Origin: Ammonifex degensii KC4
Lineage (GTDB): Bacteria; Bacillota; Desulfotomaculia; Desulfotomaculales; Ammonificaceae
DNA length: 64,000 nt
Assembly: GCF_000024605.1 (NCBI RefSeq)
Contig: NC_013385.1
Span: 1-64,000, forward strand
Direction: 5' to 3'
The notes under the pieces were generated by a model. That model was not told the DNA's origin. It saw nothing but the letters and a program-made list of their open reading frames with translations, and searched no databases. Below are positions 26,831-35,299 of this stretch, in pieces. How positions within the stretch are numbered: position 1 is the first letter of the stretch; the number at the start of each line of letters is the position of its first letter. A program made the translations under genes and the position numbers.

Positions 26831-27409
26831 ATGTTCTGGCTCAAGCTTCGCGGGCGGGGAAGTAAGCTGATTTTGGGTCTGCTCGCTCTGGTTCTGTCGG
26901 CAGGCTTGGTGATTTCTACCTTTACCTGGTTTTCTCCCCCTCTGCCTAAGTCCATGGAGCCTCCTCCTTCCTCCGAAGAAGCCGCGCAGGCCTCGCAGGC
27001 TTCTTCCTCCTGGCGGGAGGAATTTAATCGGGCGGTGGCCCAGAAGGATCTGGCCAAGCTCTTGGAGTTAGGGGCAAAGGCGCGGGAGGAAGGGAAGCTA
27101 GCGGAAGCTACCCGCACCTACGAAGAAGTGCTGAAGCTTTATCCGGATAACACCAACGCCAGGCTGAGCTTAGCGGAGATCTACCTGGCGGAGGAGAAGT
27201 ACGACGCCGCCTACCAGCAGGTGGAGGCGATTCTGCAGAAGAACCCCAATCACCAGCTGGCTCTGTTCTACCGGGGATTGATTCTGGGATACGGGAAAAA
27301 GGACTACCCGGCTGCTGTGAAGGACTTAGAAAAGTTCCTTAAGCTGGCGCCCGACGCTCCTGAGGCTTCCCAGGCCCGGATCCTCATTGAGGAGTGGTCC
27401 AAGCACTAA
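26831..27409 (+). CDS. Membrane-anchored TPR protein
   Basis: 192 residues. A signal anchor spans about 12-34 (LILGLLALVLSAGLVIST), then a Pro/Ser-rich linker. TPR repeats lie at about 65-185 (for example KLAEATRTYEEVLKLYPDNT and EKYDAAYQQVEAILQKNPNH). TPRs mediate protein contacts; the partner is unknown. The gene is 71 bases after the M23 gene, so the two may act together at the envelope. Confidence 0.85.
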   Translation: MFWLKLRGRGSKLILGLLALVLSAGLVISTFTWFSPPLPKSMEPPPSSEEAAQASQASSSWREEFNRAVAQKDLAKLLELGAKAREEGKLAEATRTYEEVLKLYPDNTNARLSLAEIYLAEEKYDAAYQQVEAILQKNPNHQLALFYRGLILGYGKKDYPAAVKDLEKFLKLAPDAPEASQARILIEEWSKH

Positions 27410-27614
27410 AGCGATTCTCATTTTGTCGGGAAAAAGTCTGGTTTTTCGAGCAGGAATATAGGCAGATTAGCCGAATAAGAGGTATAGAATTAGCCTTGTT
27501 TAATCCGCTGGAAAGAGCGGGAGGTGAAAAGGGAAGGGAGAGCGGTCAAGCTGTAAGGTGGTGGGTTTTTTCTAGCCGGAAGTCCAAATATTTAACGAGG
27601 AGGTTGGTTTTGCG

Positions 27615-27800
27615 ATGTTCATGGTAAGCATCGACGAAGAGAAGTGCGAAGGCTGCGGCGAGTGCACGGAGGCCTGTCCGGCAGGAATCCTGGTACTTGA
27701 GGGGGGCAAGGCGCGGGTGACCGACCCCACGGCCTGTATGGGGTGCGAGACCTGCGTGACGGTTTGCCCCACGGGTGCTCCTTCGATTCAGGAGGTATAG
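27615..27800 (+). CDS. Ferredoxin, 2[4Fe-4S]
   Basis: 61 residues carrying two complete cluster motifs: CEGCGECTEACPAG near residues 11-22 and CMGCETCVTVCP near 42-53. It carries low-potential electrons. It stands 65 bases ahead of dsrM, so it may belong to the sulfite-reduction module as an electron donor or acceptor. A ribosome site GAGGAGG is present a little upstream. Confidence 0.93.
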   Translation: MFMVSIDEEKCEGCGECTEACPAGILVLEGGKARVTDPTACMGCETCVTVCPTGAPSIQEV

Positions 27801-27865
27801 GCGTTTAAAGAAGAGAACTTCTGTCGAGCTTTAATGGGGGCAGCGGGCCCAAAGGGGGTGCAAGA

Positions 27866-28630
27866 ATGAAATATTTCCTGGTGCAGATCCTTCCCTATTT
27901 CACGGTGGCCCTTTTCTTGGGCGGCATCGTCTGGCGCATCTGGCGCTGGATGATCGCCCGCATTGTGCACAACATTACCCTTTCGCCCTTCCCTTCCAAC
28001 TGGGTGGCGGCCATCTTGTGGATCCTGTGGCAGATGGTGGCTTTCTGGAACGTCCTGAAGTTTGATCCCTGGCTCTGGGTAGGGGCGTGGCCCATGCACG
28101 TGGCGCTCTTCTCCATCCTGGGCGGGCACGTCTTGGGCATCTACACGCTGGGAACCCAGTTTCACTTGCTTTTCCCTTGGCTGGTCACTGAAGCGCAGAG
28201 CGAGCGCGCCTCGGAGTTCCTGGGAACCTTCTTCGGTATCATCTTCTTCGTGGCGCTTCTCTACCTGCTCATTAGGCGCCTGACCCTTACCCGGATGAAG
28301 GTTATCTCGTCCACCAGCGACTACCTGCACCTCTTGCTGTTGCTGGCCATCTCTGGGGTCGGCAACTACATGCGCCTGGTGGAAGGGGCGGGAATAACTT
28401 ACGCTGAGGCCAAGACCTTCTTGGCGGGGCTTTTCACCTTCAATCCCCAGCCCTTCCCGGATAACTGGTTCTTCTTCACCCACTTCCTGCTGGTGCAGAT
28501 TCTGATGATCGTTTTCCCCTTCTCCAAGCTCATGCACTCCTTCGGCATCATGTGGGAGCGCTGGATTGTGAACCGTCCTTACAAGGAGGCTCCCATTGGG
28601 CTTCCTGGCGTAAAGCTGCGCCTCGACTAA
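27866..28630 (+). CDS. dsrM: DsrM-like membrane cytochrome b subunit
   Basis: 254 residues with five to six hydrophobic segments (for example PYFTVALFLGGIVWRI, MHVALFSILGGHVLGIY and FLLVQILMIVFPFSKLMHSF). Several histidines lie in helices, as in NarI-like di-heme b proteins. In sulfate reducers DsrM oxidises menaquinol and passes electrons to DsrK. It is 18 bases ahead of dsrK. No DsrJ, DsrO or DsrP partner is present, consistent with the minimal Gram-positive DsrMK type. Confidence 0.9.
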   Translation: MKYFLVQILPYFTVALFLGGIVWRIWRWMIARIVHNITLSPFPSNWVAAILWILWQMVAFWNVLKFDPWLWVGAWPMHVALFSILGGHVLGIYTLGTQFHLLFPWLVTEAQSERASEFLGTFFGIIFFVALLYLLIRRLTLTRMKVISSTSDYLHLLLLLAISGVGNYMRLVEGAGITYAEAKTFLAGLFTFNPQPFPDNWFFFTHFLLVQILMIVFPFSKLMHSFGIMWERWIVNRPYKEAPIGLPGVKLRLD

Positions 28631-28648
28631 AGGAGGTGAAATGGCAGT

Positions 28649-30049
28649 ATGCCGGTAGTAGACGGGTTGAAGCAGCCGGTAAAGGCGGGGCCTAAAGAGT
28701 TTGAAGGGCTTCACTTGGTGCCCGTGCCCGACGAGGAAAAGCCCGCTGAAGCTTTGAAGTGGCTCGACTATTACCGCAAAGAGCGGCGCTCGCTGGTCAT
28801 GGCCATGGAGTCCTGCGTCAAGTGCGGGCTCTGCGCCGAGCAGTGCCACACTTATTTGGGTACCAGAGACCCCAACAACATCCCAGCGGGCCGCGCCGAC
28901 CTCATGCGCAAGGTTTACAAGCGCTACTTCACAGTGCAGGGGAAGCTCTTCGGCAAGCTGGTGGGCGCCGAGGAGATCACCATGCGCACTCTGGAGGAGT
29001 GGTTCAGCTACTACTACCAGTGCACGGAGTGCCGCCGCTGCGGCCACGTCTGCCCCTTCGGCATCGACACCTGTGAAGTCACCATGATCGGGCGCCAGAT
29101 CCTCTACAACATCGGCATGGTTCCTAAACTTCACGCCGCTACCGACGTGGCTATCCTCAAGACCGGCAACCACATGGCCCTGACCCCTTCGGGAATCGTC
29201 GACACCCTGGAGTTCCTCTCGGATGAAATTGAGGAAGAGCGGGGCTTCCGCATCGAGTTCCCGGTGGATAAGCCCAACTCCGACATCCTCTACGTTCCCT
29301 CTTCGGCCGACTTCTTCCTCAACCCGGACACCTTGAAAGGAGCGGCTGAGTTCTTCGAGTACATCGGGGCCAACTGGACCATCTCCACCCGCATAACCGA
29401 GGCGGGCAACTTCGGCTACCTCTCCGACCAGACCCGCATCCAGCGCGAGCTAGTTAACCGGGTGTGGGAAGAGGTGGCGCGCCTGGGGGTAAAGAAGGTG
29501 GTGTGGGGCGAGTGCGGGCACGGCTGGCGGGCGGCTAAGATGTACATCCCCACCATGTCCGACTACCCGACCAAGATGCGGGTGCCCATCACCCACATCC
29601 ACGACGAGGTGGCGGCCTACATCAAGGCGGGCAAGCTCAAGCTCAACCCGAAGGACAACTTCCGGGCCCAGGGATTGCCGGTAACGCTGCACGACCCCTG
29701 CAACTACGCGCGGGCCTGCGGGTTGGTGGAAAACTTGCGGGTCAACCTCTACGCCTCCGTCACCGAGGTACGGGAGATGAACCCCAACCGCGAGAAGACC
29801 TTCTGTTGCGGTGGCGGTTCTGGCGTGCTCTTCGACGACCCGGAGATGTACCAGCTGCGCATCAAGTTCTCGCAGAAGAAGGCGGACATGATCCGGGCCA
29901 CGGGGGCCAAGGTGCTCTGCGCTCCTTGCTCCATCTGCAAGGCGCAGTTCCACGCCATGATCCCCGAGCACAAGCTCGACGTGAAGCTTTACGGGCTCAT
30001 CGACCTGGTGGGCGCGGCGCTAGACTTCAAGGGTCATCGCCAGGTATAA
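28649..30049 (+). CDS. dsrK: DsrK-like iron-sulfur protein (HdrD-type)
   Basis: 466 residues. Two ferredoxin-like clusters are bound by CVKCGLCAEQCH (near 56) and CTECRRCGHVCPFGIDTC (near 125). The C-terminal cysteine-rich CCG region includes ECGHGW, CCGGGSGVLF (near 386) and CAPCSIC (near 427), as in the heterodisulfide-reductase catalytic subunit HdrD. Known DsrK reduces the DsrC trisulfide using electrons from DsrM. The order dsrM-dsrK-dsrC supports this. Confidence 0.93.
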   Translation: MPVVDGLKQPVKAGPKEFEGLHLVPVPDEEKPAEALKWLDYYRKERRSLVMAMESCVKCGLCAEQCHTYLGTRDPNNIPAGRADLMRKVYKRYFTVQGKLFGKLVGAEEITMRTLEEWFSYYYQCTECRRCGHVCPFGIDTCEVTMIGRQILYNIGMVPKLHAATDVAILKTGNHMALTPSGIVDTLEFLSDEIEEERGFRIEFPVDKPNSDILYVPSSADFFLNPDTLKGAAEFFEYIGANWTISTRITEAGNFGYLSDQTRIQRELVNRVWEEVARLGVKKVVWGECGHGWRAAKMYIPTMSDYPTKMRVPITHIHDEVAAYIKAGKLKLNPKDNFRAQGLPVTLHDPCNYARACGLVENLRVNLYASVTEVREMNPNREKTFCCGGGSGVLFDDPEMYQLRIKFSQKKADMIRATGAKVLCAPCSICKAQFHAMIPEHKLDVKLYGLIDLVGAALDFKGHRQV

Positions 30050-30098
30050 TTGCGGTAGGAAACAAAACCCCAAAAATCTTTATTGGAGGTGGAAAGGT

Positions 30099-30416
30099 AT
30101 GCCGTACATCGAGGTGCTGGGCCAGAAGATTGAGGTGGACGAGGACGGGTTCATTCAGGATCCCTCCATCTGGACTCCCGAGCTGGCCAAGGAGCTGGCC
30201 AAGATGGAGGAAGTGCCGGAAATGACCGAGGACCACTGGAAGGTGGTCAACTACATCCGCGACTACTACCTCAAGCACGGCATCGCCCCCATGATCCGCA
30301 AGCTTTGTAAGGACACGGGCTTCAGCCTCAAGCAGATTTACGAACTCTTCCCCACCGGTCCGGCTAAGGGGGCCTGCAAGATCGCGGGACTGCCCAAGCC
30401 CACCGGTTGCGTGTAA
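30099..30416 (+). CDS. dsrC: DsrC sulfur-carrier protein
   Basis: 105 residues with the DsrC/TusE fold (MPYIEVLGQKIEVDEDGFI at the start). Both redox cysteines of genuine DsrC are present in the flexible C-terminal arm, Cys93 and the penultimate Cys104 (GACKIAG...PTGCV), 11 residues apart. DsrC carries sulfur from sulfite reductase as a trisulfide. A ribosome site TGGAGGTGG lies before the ATG. The presence of both cysteines rules out a TusE-only role. Confidence 0.96.
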   Translation: MPYIEVLGQKIEVDEDGFIQDPSIWTPELAKELAKMEEVPEMTEDHWKVVNYIRDYYLKHGIAPMIRKLCKDTGFSLKQIYELFPTGPAKGACKIAGLPKPTGCV

Positions 30417-30452
30417 AGGCGGGGTTGCTAACAACCGAAAAGCGAATCTTAG

Positions 30453-30491
30453 CCTTACCCGGGTGCAGAGCTTGTACCCGGGTAAGGTTTT
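30453..30491 (+). terminator. Strong terminator between dsrC and dsrN
   Basis: CCTTACCCGGGT (30453-30464) and ACCCGGGTAAGG (30476-30487) form a perfect 12-bp stem followed by TTTT. It may give high dsrC output with limited readthrough into dsrN. Confidence 0.88.
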
Positions 30492-30513
30492 AAAGTGAGG
30501 AAGGTTTTGGCTT

Positions 30514-31896
30514 ATGCCGGAAGTCTGCACGGTACCGCGCCTGTTGGTGGCGGCCCCGCAGGGGCGCTCGGGCAAGACCACCATCACTTTGGGTCTGGTG
30601 GCTGCCCTGCGGGCGCGGGGATTGACGGTACAGCCCTTCAAAAAGGGCCCGGATTTTATCGATCCCGGCTGGCTGGGCCGGGCGGCGGGGCGCCCCTGCC
30701 GCAACCTAGACGCTTTCTTCTTTCCCCGGGAAACTTTGGCCCAGGTCTTTGTCCGCGGCGTGCAAGGGGCCGATGTGGCGGTAGTGGAAGGGGCCATGGG
30801 GCTCTTCGACGGGGTGGACCTAGAAGGAAGCGGCAGCACGGCAGAGATAGCCAAGATCATCCGCTCTCCTGTCGTCCTGGTAATCAACGCCACGCGCATG
30901 ACCCGCAGTGCGGCGGCGGTAGTTTTGGGCTTTAAAGCTTTCGACCCGGAGCTGGAGCTTGCCGGAGTCATACTCAACCATGTGGCCCGACCCCGGCACG
31001 AGCGGGTGCTGCGCGAGGCCATAAAGCGCTTCTGCAACCTCCCGGTGCTGGGGGTTTTCCCTAAGTGCGCCCTGGCCGCCATTCCCGACCGGCACTTGGG
31101 GCTGGTACCGGTCGGAGAGGAGGAGCGGGAAGCTGAGATCCTGGAGGTTTTGCGGGAGCTGGCCGAGAAGTACCTGGACATCGAAGGGATCTTGGCCCTG
31201 GCACGCCGGGCTGCACCTTTGACAGTTTCCTTGCCGGACGATTCTCCCGTGGTCAAAAAAGAGGTGCGCCTGGGGGTTTTTCGCGACCGGGCCTTCAGCT
31301 TCTACTACCCGGAAAACCTAGAGGCTTTAGAGGCGGCAGGGGCGGAGCTTTGTTTTATCAACGCCCTGGAAGACGACCTTCCTCCGGTGGACGGGCTTTA
31401 CATCGGCGGGGGCTTCCCGGAAATTTTTGCTGCTTGCCTGGAGGCGAACGAGGGCTTGCGCCGGCGAGTACGGGAGGCGGCAGAAGCAGGTATGCCCATT
31501 TACGCCGAGTGCGGGGGGTTGATGTATTTGAGCCGCTCGCTCCTTTTCCGGGGACATCGCTACGCCATGGCGGGAGTATTCCCCTTCGACGTCACCTTCG
31601 GTGACCAGCCGAGCGGGCACGGCTATATGCGCCTTAAGGCCTTGGGAGGCAACCCCTTCTTCCCGGCCGGGGAGCGGCTTCTGGGGCACGAGTTTCACCA
31701 CTCCCGGCCGCTTAATCTCTCTCCCAGCACGCTCTTCGGCTTCGCGGTGGAGCGGGGCTACGGCATAAACGGTGCCTTCGACGGAGCGATCTACCGCTCG
31801 ACTTTGGCTGCCTACTGCCACCTGCACGCCTTGGCGGCACCGGGCTGGGCTCCTGCCTTGGTGGCCAAGGCACGGGAATTTCGCAAAGGGGGGTGA
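30514..31896 (+). CDS. dsrN: DsrN/CbiA-type siroheme or cobyrinate amidase
   Basis: 460 residues. The ATP-binding amidoligase half starts RLLVAAPQGRSGKTTITLG, and the C-terminal class I glutaminase half has its nucleophile in YAECGGLMYLSRSL near residue 332 and a His in LGHEFHHS. The family makes cobyrinic acid a,c-diamide (CbiA); the DsrN branch amidates siroheme for dissimilatory sulfite reductase. The location straight after dsrMKC, with no cobalamin genes nearby, favours DsrN. Sequence alone does not exclude CbiA. Confidence 0.85.
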   Translation: MPEVCTVPRLLVAAPQGRSGKTTITLGLVAALRARGLTVQPFKKGPDFIDPGWLGRAAGRPCRNLDAFFFPRETLAQVFVRGVQGADVAVVEGAMGLFDGVDLEGSGSTAEIAKIIRSPVVLVINATRMTRSAAAVVLGFKAFDPELELAGVILNHVARPRHERVLREAIKRFCNLPVLGVFPKCALAAIPDRHLGLVPVGEEEREAEILEVLRELAEKYLDIEGILALARRAAPLTVSLPDDSPVVKKEVRLGVFRDRAFSFYYPENLEALEAAGAELCFINALEDDLPPVDGLYIGGGFPEIFAACLEANEGLRRRVREAAEAGMPIYAECGGLMYLSRSLLFRGHRYAMAGVFPFDVTFGDQPSGHGYMRLKALGGNPFFPAGERLLGHEFHHSRPLNLSPSTLFGFAVERGYGINGAFDGAIYRSTLAAYCHLHALAAPGWAPALVAKAREFRKGG

Positions 31897-31900
31897 AGCT

Positions 31901-32227
31901 TTGGCCGAGCTCGTCTGGGTTTACGTGACCTGTGCCGACGAAGACGAGGCGAGAAGGCTAGCGCGGGAACTGGTGGAGGAGCGCCTGGCGGCCTGCGCCA
32001 ATGTCATCCCCGGCCTTTTTTCCACCTACTGGTGGGAAGGAAAGCGGGAGGAAGCGCGGGAAGCGGCGCTTATCCTCAAGAGCACCGCGGCACGGGTGGA
32101 GAAGCTGATGGCGGAGATAAGGGCGCGGCACAGCTACTCCACCCCGGCCATCCTAGTGCTGCCGGTCCTGGCCGCCAACCCCGAATTTGCCCGCTGGGTT
32201 AAGGAGACGGTGGGGGATGAGGCCTAA
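31901..32227 (+). CDS. cutA: CutA1 divalent-cation-tolerance protein
   Basis: 108 residues from TTG 31901 (MAELVWVYVTCADED). Family hallmarks are ARELVEERLAACANVIPGL and TYWWEGKREEAREAALILK, and the trimer segment HSYSTPAILVLPV. CutA1 forms very stable trimers and is linked to metal tolerance, though its exact function is unsettled. The end overlaps the start of the endonuclease V gene. Confidence 0.93.
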   Translation: MAELVWVYVTCADEDEARRLARELVEERLAACANVIPGLFSTYWWEGKREEAREAALILKSTAARVEKLMAEIRARHSYSTPAILVLPVLAANPEFARWVKETVGDEA

Positions 32228-32897
32228 AAAAGAGTGCCCCTGGAACCTCACACCGCAGGAAGCAGTAGAGCTTCAGGAGGAGTGGCGGAGGGAAGTGAAA
32301 GTGGAAGACGGCCCCCGCCCGGAGGACTTGCGGCTGGTCGCGGGGTGCGACGTATCCTTCTCCCAAGCCCGAGGCATGCTCTACGCCGCGGTGGTGGTGC
32401 TGAAAGTACCCGATTTTGAGGTGGCGGAGGAAAGCACTGCCTGCCTTCCCGCCACCTTTCCTTACATTCCCGGCCTTTTGGCTTTCCGTGAGATACCGGC
32501 TCTTCTCTCTGCCCTGGAGAAAATAAAGAGCACTCCCGACCTCATCCTGTGTGACGGGCAGGGGATCGCCCATCCCCGGGGAATGGGAATCGCCAGCCAT
32601 CTGGGAGTGCTTTTCGACCTGCCGACCATAGGCGTGGCCAAAACCTGCCTGGTGGGGAGGTGGAAAACGCCAGGTCCCGAGCGGGGAAGCTTTTCCTACC
32701 TCCGCTACCGGGGCCGGGTGGTAGGGACGGTCCTGCGTACCCGCACGGGTGTGAAGCCTGTCTTCGTCTCTCCCGGGCACCGGGTGAGCGTGGATCTGGC
32801 TCGCGAGATCGCCCTCTACCTCGCCCCCCGCTACCGCCTCCCCGAACCCTTGCGCCTGGCCCACCTCCTAAGCTACCGTCTCAACCGTCAGGGCTAG
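32217..32897 (+). CDS. nfi: Endonuclease V (deoxyinosine-specific)
   Basis: 226 residues from ATG 32217, overlapping cutA by 11 bases. Endonuclease V nicks DNA one base 3' of deoxyinosine. Conserved catalytic parts are VAGCDVSF (metal-binding Asp), FPYIPGLLAFRE and ILCDGQGIAHPRGMGIASHL, and the lysine in GVAKTCLVG. Repair of adenine deamination would be useful to a thermophile. It is convergent with and overlaps the next gene by 17 bases. Confidence 0.94.
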   Translation: MRPKKECPWNLTPQEAVELQEEWRREVKVEDGPRPEDLRLVAGCDVSFSQARGMLYAAVVVLKVPDFEVAEESTACLPATFPYIPGLLAFREIPALLSALEKIKSTPDLILCDGQGIAHPRGMGIASHLGVLFDLPTIGVAKTCLVGRWKTPGPERGSFSYLRYRGRVVGTVLRTRTGVKPVFVSPGHRVSVDLAREIALYLAPRYRLPEPLRLAHLLSYRLNRQG

Positions 32898-33684
32898 ATT
32901 TAAAATATTCCTGCCATTCTTTCTTGGCCAGAAAGCTCTCCTCCGCCCATCCTTCCATTTCGCGGAACATCTTAAAAGGCACAGCGAAGGTGAAGACCTC
33001 GCGCCCCAGCTGCTTGGCCACGTTGCGGCGGGCAGAGAGGTCGATGAGCCCTACTACCGCCCGCGGCTGCTCGGCCTGCGCCTCCCGGTAAGGGAGGATT
33101 CCTATGGCCTGGCAGCCGGCGGCGAAGGGGATGAGCACGTTGTCGCCGGTAGGCCGCCCGAAGTTGGCCAGCACGGTGAGGGCGGCTAGCTGGTCGGGGC
33201 TGGCGGTGAAGATCACCACCACCGGCCTTTCCCTTTCCTCCACCATTCCCAGCGGCTTGAAGACCACGTAGCGGGCCGGTATGTCGGTCATGGGGAGCTG
33301 CTGCACGAAGTGCCGGGCCACCTCCGGCGAGCGCAGATAGCGCTCCCCCTCCAGCATGTACCTTGCCGCTTCCCGGCGTAACCCCCCTTCAGAAGCGTCC
33401 CAGTCCGGCTTGCCCGTGGAGAGGAAGCAGTAAAAGTTTTCTATCCCGCCGGGCCAGTTGAGGTACTGGTTGCCGAAGCCCAGCCCCGTGCCTCCTCCCA
33501 GGCAGCCGAAAGTTTCCCGGTCACAGACGGCCACCTCCCCGCGGGCAGCAGCAGCGAAAAGCCACATAACGCAGCCCCACTTGCCGGGTGAGAACTGCCT
33601 AGCCCCTTCAGGCTTTTCGTCAGACCACAAGAGCGCCACCGGCTGAAAGCGCATTCCCAATCCACGGGCGATCTTGCTCTCCAC
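32881..33684 (-). CDS. DUF169 family protein
   Basis: 267 residues from GTG 33684. PVALLWSDEKPEGARQF and GKWGCVMWLFAAAARGEVAV are typical of the DUF169 proteins widespread in anaerobes. Conserved cysteines include WGCVM, VCDRETFGCLGGG and the cysteine in FAAGCQAI. Some relatives occur beside redox or one-carbon genes, but the biochemical function is unknown. It overlaps convergently with endonuclease V. Confidence 0.85.
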   Translation of the reverse strand: MESKIARGLGMRFQPVALLWSDEKPEGARQFSPGKWGCVMWLFAAAARGEVAVCDRETFGCLGGGTGLGFGNQYLNWPGGIENFYCFLSTGKPDWDASEGGLRREAARYMLEGERYLRSPEVARHFVQQLPMTDIPARYVVFKPLGMVEERERPVVVIFTASPDQLAALTVLANFGRPTGDNVLIPFAAGCQAIGILPYREAQAEQPRAVVGLIDLSARRNVAKQLGREVFTFAVPFKMFREMEGWAEESFLAKKEWQEYFKSSPDG

Positions 33685-33713
33685 GATAGCACCACCTTTG
33701 CGGAAATTTATCT

Positions 33714-34118
33714 TTACGCCAGCCTATCCCGGACGAAAGCTACCACTTCCTCCGCCAGGCGTACGGCCTCCTGAGCGGCCTCTTCCGTGTACACTCTGGC
33801 TGGGATACTGTCAGGCAGACCGTTGGGGTAACGGGTGGGGACATAGTAGCCGTCGAGGATAGCCCAGCGCTTCACTTTCTCGGCGAAAAGAGGCTCCCAC
33901 CGGGCTGCTTGGTGGCAGAGACGCTCGATGGAGTGTCCCAGCACGATCTCTTCTCCCTGCGCATAAAGGAAACCTTTAATGGCCTTTTCGCCAATTTGCT
34001 GGGATAAGAAGCAAGCTAAGTAGTAACCACCTTGCTGGGTCAGGTGCTTCGCCCAGCGCAGGTCTTCTTCCGCCTGCTCCAGCCAGCGCCGGCCTTCCTC
34101 AAGAGGGCTTCTTCTCAT
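33714..34118 (-). CDS. HEPN-domain protein (toxin partner candidate)
   Basis: 134 residues of all-helical HEPN type: [41 protein letters not shown] and [10 protein letters not shown]. The segment [14 protein letters not shown] is typical of the branch found in thermophiles. No clear RNase Rx4-6H motif is evident, so ribonuclease activity is uncertain. It overlaps the nucleotidyltransferase gene by 20 bases in the classical HEPN/MNT pair order. Confidence 0.88.
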   Translation of the reverse strand: MRRSPLEEGRRWLEQAEEDLRWAKHLTQQGGYYLACFLSQQIGEKAIKGFLYAQGEEIVLGHSIERLCHQAARWEPLFAEKVKRWAILDGYYVPTRYPNGLPDSIPARVYTEEAAQEAVRLAEEVVAFVRDRLA

Positions 34119-34452
34119 ACAGTACCACTTCCTCTTTCAGGACGTGCCGGAGGAACCCGTGTTCCTTGAGGGAGGCGAATTCCTCCGGAGTATAGCAGAG
34201 AAGATCCAGATCTACCGGCAGGGAGAGAAGAGGATAAAGGAAACGCAGCCTTTCGAGAAAGTCGAGTTCGGTGCGCATCACCACCACCAGATCCAGATCG
34301 GTGCCGAGATCGGAGCGGCCCCGGGCATAAGAACCCACCAAACTCACCCGCTCCACTTCTGGCAAGGAGGAGAGAACGACAACGGCCTTATCCAGCGCTT
34401 CGCGCAGAAGCTGCCGGTACTCTTCCCTCCGGGCGGCCAGCTTATCCCCCAC
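34099..34452 (-). CDS. Minimal nucleotidyltransferase (MNT, antitoxin candidate)
   Basis: 117 residues from GTG 34452. The polymerase-beta-like motif [19 protein letters not shown] keeps the GS and DxD metal ligands. In studied MNT/HEPN systems this enzyme adenylylates the HEPN toxin at a tyrosine. It is the first gene of the pair, with three direct repeats TCCTTATAA just upstream that may be its operator. Confidence 0.9.
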   Translation of the reverse strand: MGDKLAARREEYRQLLREALDKAVVVLSSLPEVERVSLVGSYARGRSDLGTDLDLVVVMRTELDFLERLRFLYPLLSLPVDLDLLCYTPEEFASLKEHGFLRHVLKEEVVLYEKKPS

Positions 34453-34480
34453 CGAACTCCACCGCCTTTCAAGCGCCTGT

Positions 34481-34511
34481 TCCTTATAATCCTTATAAGT
34501 TCCTTATAAGG
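34481..34511. promoter_or_regulatory. Three tandem TCCTTATAA repeats, candidate operator of the MNT/HEPN pair
   Basis: TCCTTATAA occurs at 34481-34489, 34490-34498 and 34501-34509; the last forms the palindrome CCTTATAAGG. On the minus strand they read as TTATAAGGA upstream of the GTG at 34452, so they would overlap the promoter -10 area. Confidence 0.6.
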
Positions 34512-34612
34512 ATAACATAGGTTCGCCCCGGCGCACCACAGGCGGTAATAGAGAAGGGGCGGCAGCGGGAAACTAGGGGGAGAGGAGCTTTTGGCGGGAG
34601 GGACGTTTTGCC

Positions 34613-35299
34613 GTGCGGCGAAGTGGGAAAGTTGCCTTTATGGTTCTCCTTTTGCTCCTCCCTCTGGCCTTCTGGGGGGCGGAGCGGGCGCGGGCGCAGA
34701 ATCCCACCCTTTACTGGGGAAGTACCGGGTGGCACGTGATGCGGGTGCAGCAGCGCCTGGCCCAGTGGGGGTACTACGACGGCCCCATCGACGGTGTCTT
34801 CGGCTACAAGACCTGGAAGGCGGTGCGCTACTTCCAGTGGAAGAACGGGCTGGCGGTGGATGGGGTGGTGGGCCCGGCTACCTGGGCGGCCCTGGGCTTC
34901 CCCAGCTACACTCCTACCCCAACCGTCTCCCGCGGCTACACCACCGACCGTGACGCAGTGTTGCTTTTAGCCCGGCTCATCATGGGGGAGGCGGCGGACG
35001 AGCCTTTCGAGGGGAAAGTAGCAGTAGGGGCGGTGGTCCTCAACCGCATGCGCCACCCTAGCTTCCCCAAGACCATACCCGGGGTGATCTTCCAGCCGGG
35101 AGCCTTTGAGTCGGTCTCCAACGGGCAGATCTGGCGCCCCCTCTCCCCCGAGGCAGTGCGAGCGGCGGGACTGGCCCTGGCGGGTTGGGATCCCACTGGC
35201 GGCGCCCTTTACTTCTGGAACCCGGCCAAGACCGTATCTCCCTGGGTGTGGACGCGAACCATCATCACCCGCATAGGCAACCACGTCTTTGCCCGCTGA
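34613..35299 (+). CDS. sleB: Spore cortex-lytic enzyme SleB
   Basis: 228 residues. A signal peptide spans about 1-28 (VAFMVLLLLLPLAFWGAERA, cut after ARA). A PG_binding_1 domain is at about 35-95 (GWHVMRVQQRLAQWGYYDG) and a CwlJ/SleB hydrolase domain at about 110-228. The catalytic glutamate is in RLIMGEAADEPFEGKVAVGA. SleB degrades spore cortex muramic-lactam peptidoglycan during germination. It overlaps the ypeB start, the conserved bicistronic order. Confidence 0.94.
   Translation: MRRSGKVAFMVLLLLLPLAFWGAERARAQNPTLYWGSTGWHVMRVQQRLAQWGYYDGPIDGVFGYKTWKAVRYFQWKNGLAVDGVVGPATWAALGFPSYTPTPTVSRGYTTDRDAVLLLARLIMGEAADEPFEGKVAVGAVVLNRMRHPSFPKTIPGVIFQPGAFESVSNGQIWRPLSPEAVRAAGLALAGWDPTGGALYFWNPAKTVSPWVWTRTIITRIGNHVFAR

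Noticed and set aside
27788-29173. A 461-codon open frame on the minus strand
   Set aside because: It is antisense to dsrM and dsrK with typical shadow composition (His/Val/Glu rich).
30027-31256. A 409-codon open frame on the minus strand
   Set aside because: It is antisense to dsrC and dsrN, crosses a strong terminator and shows no family motif.
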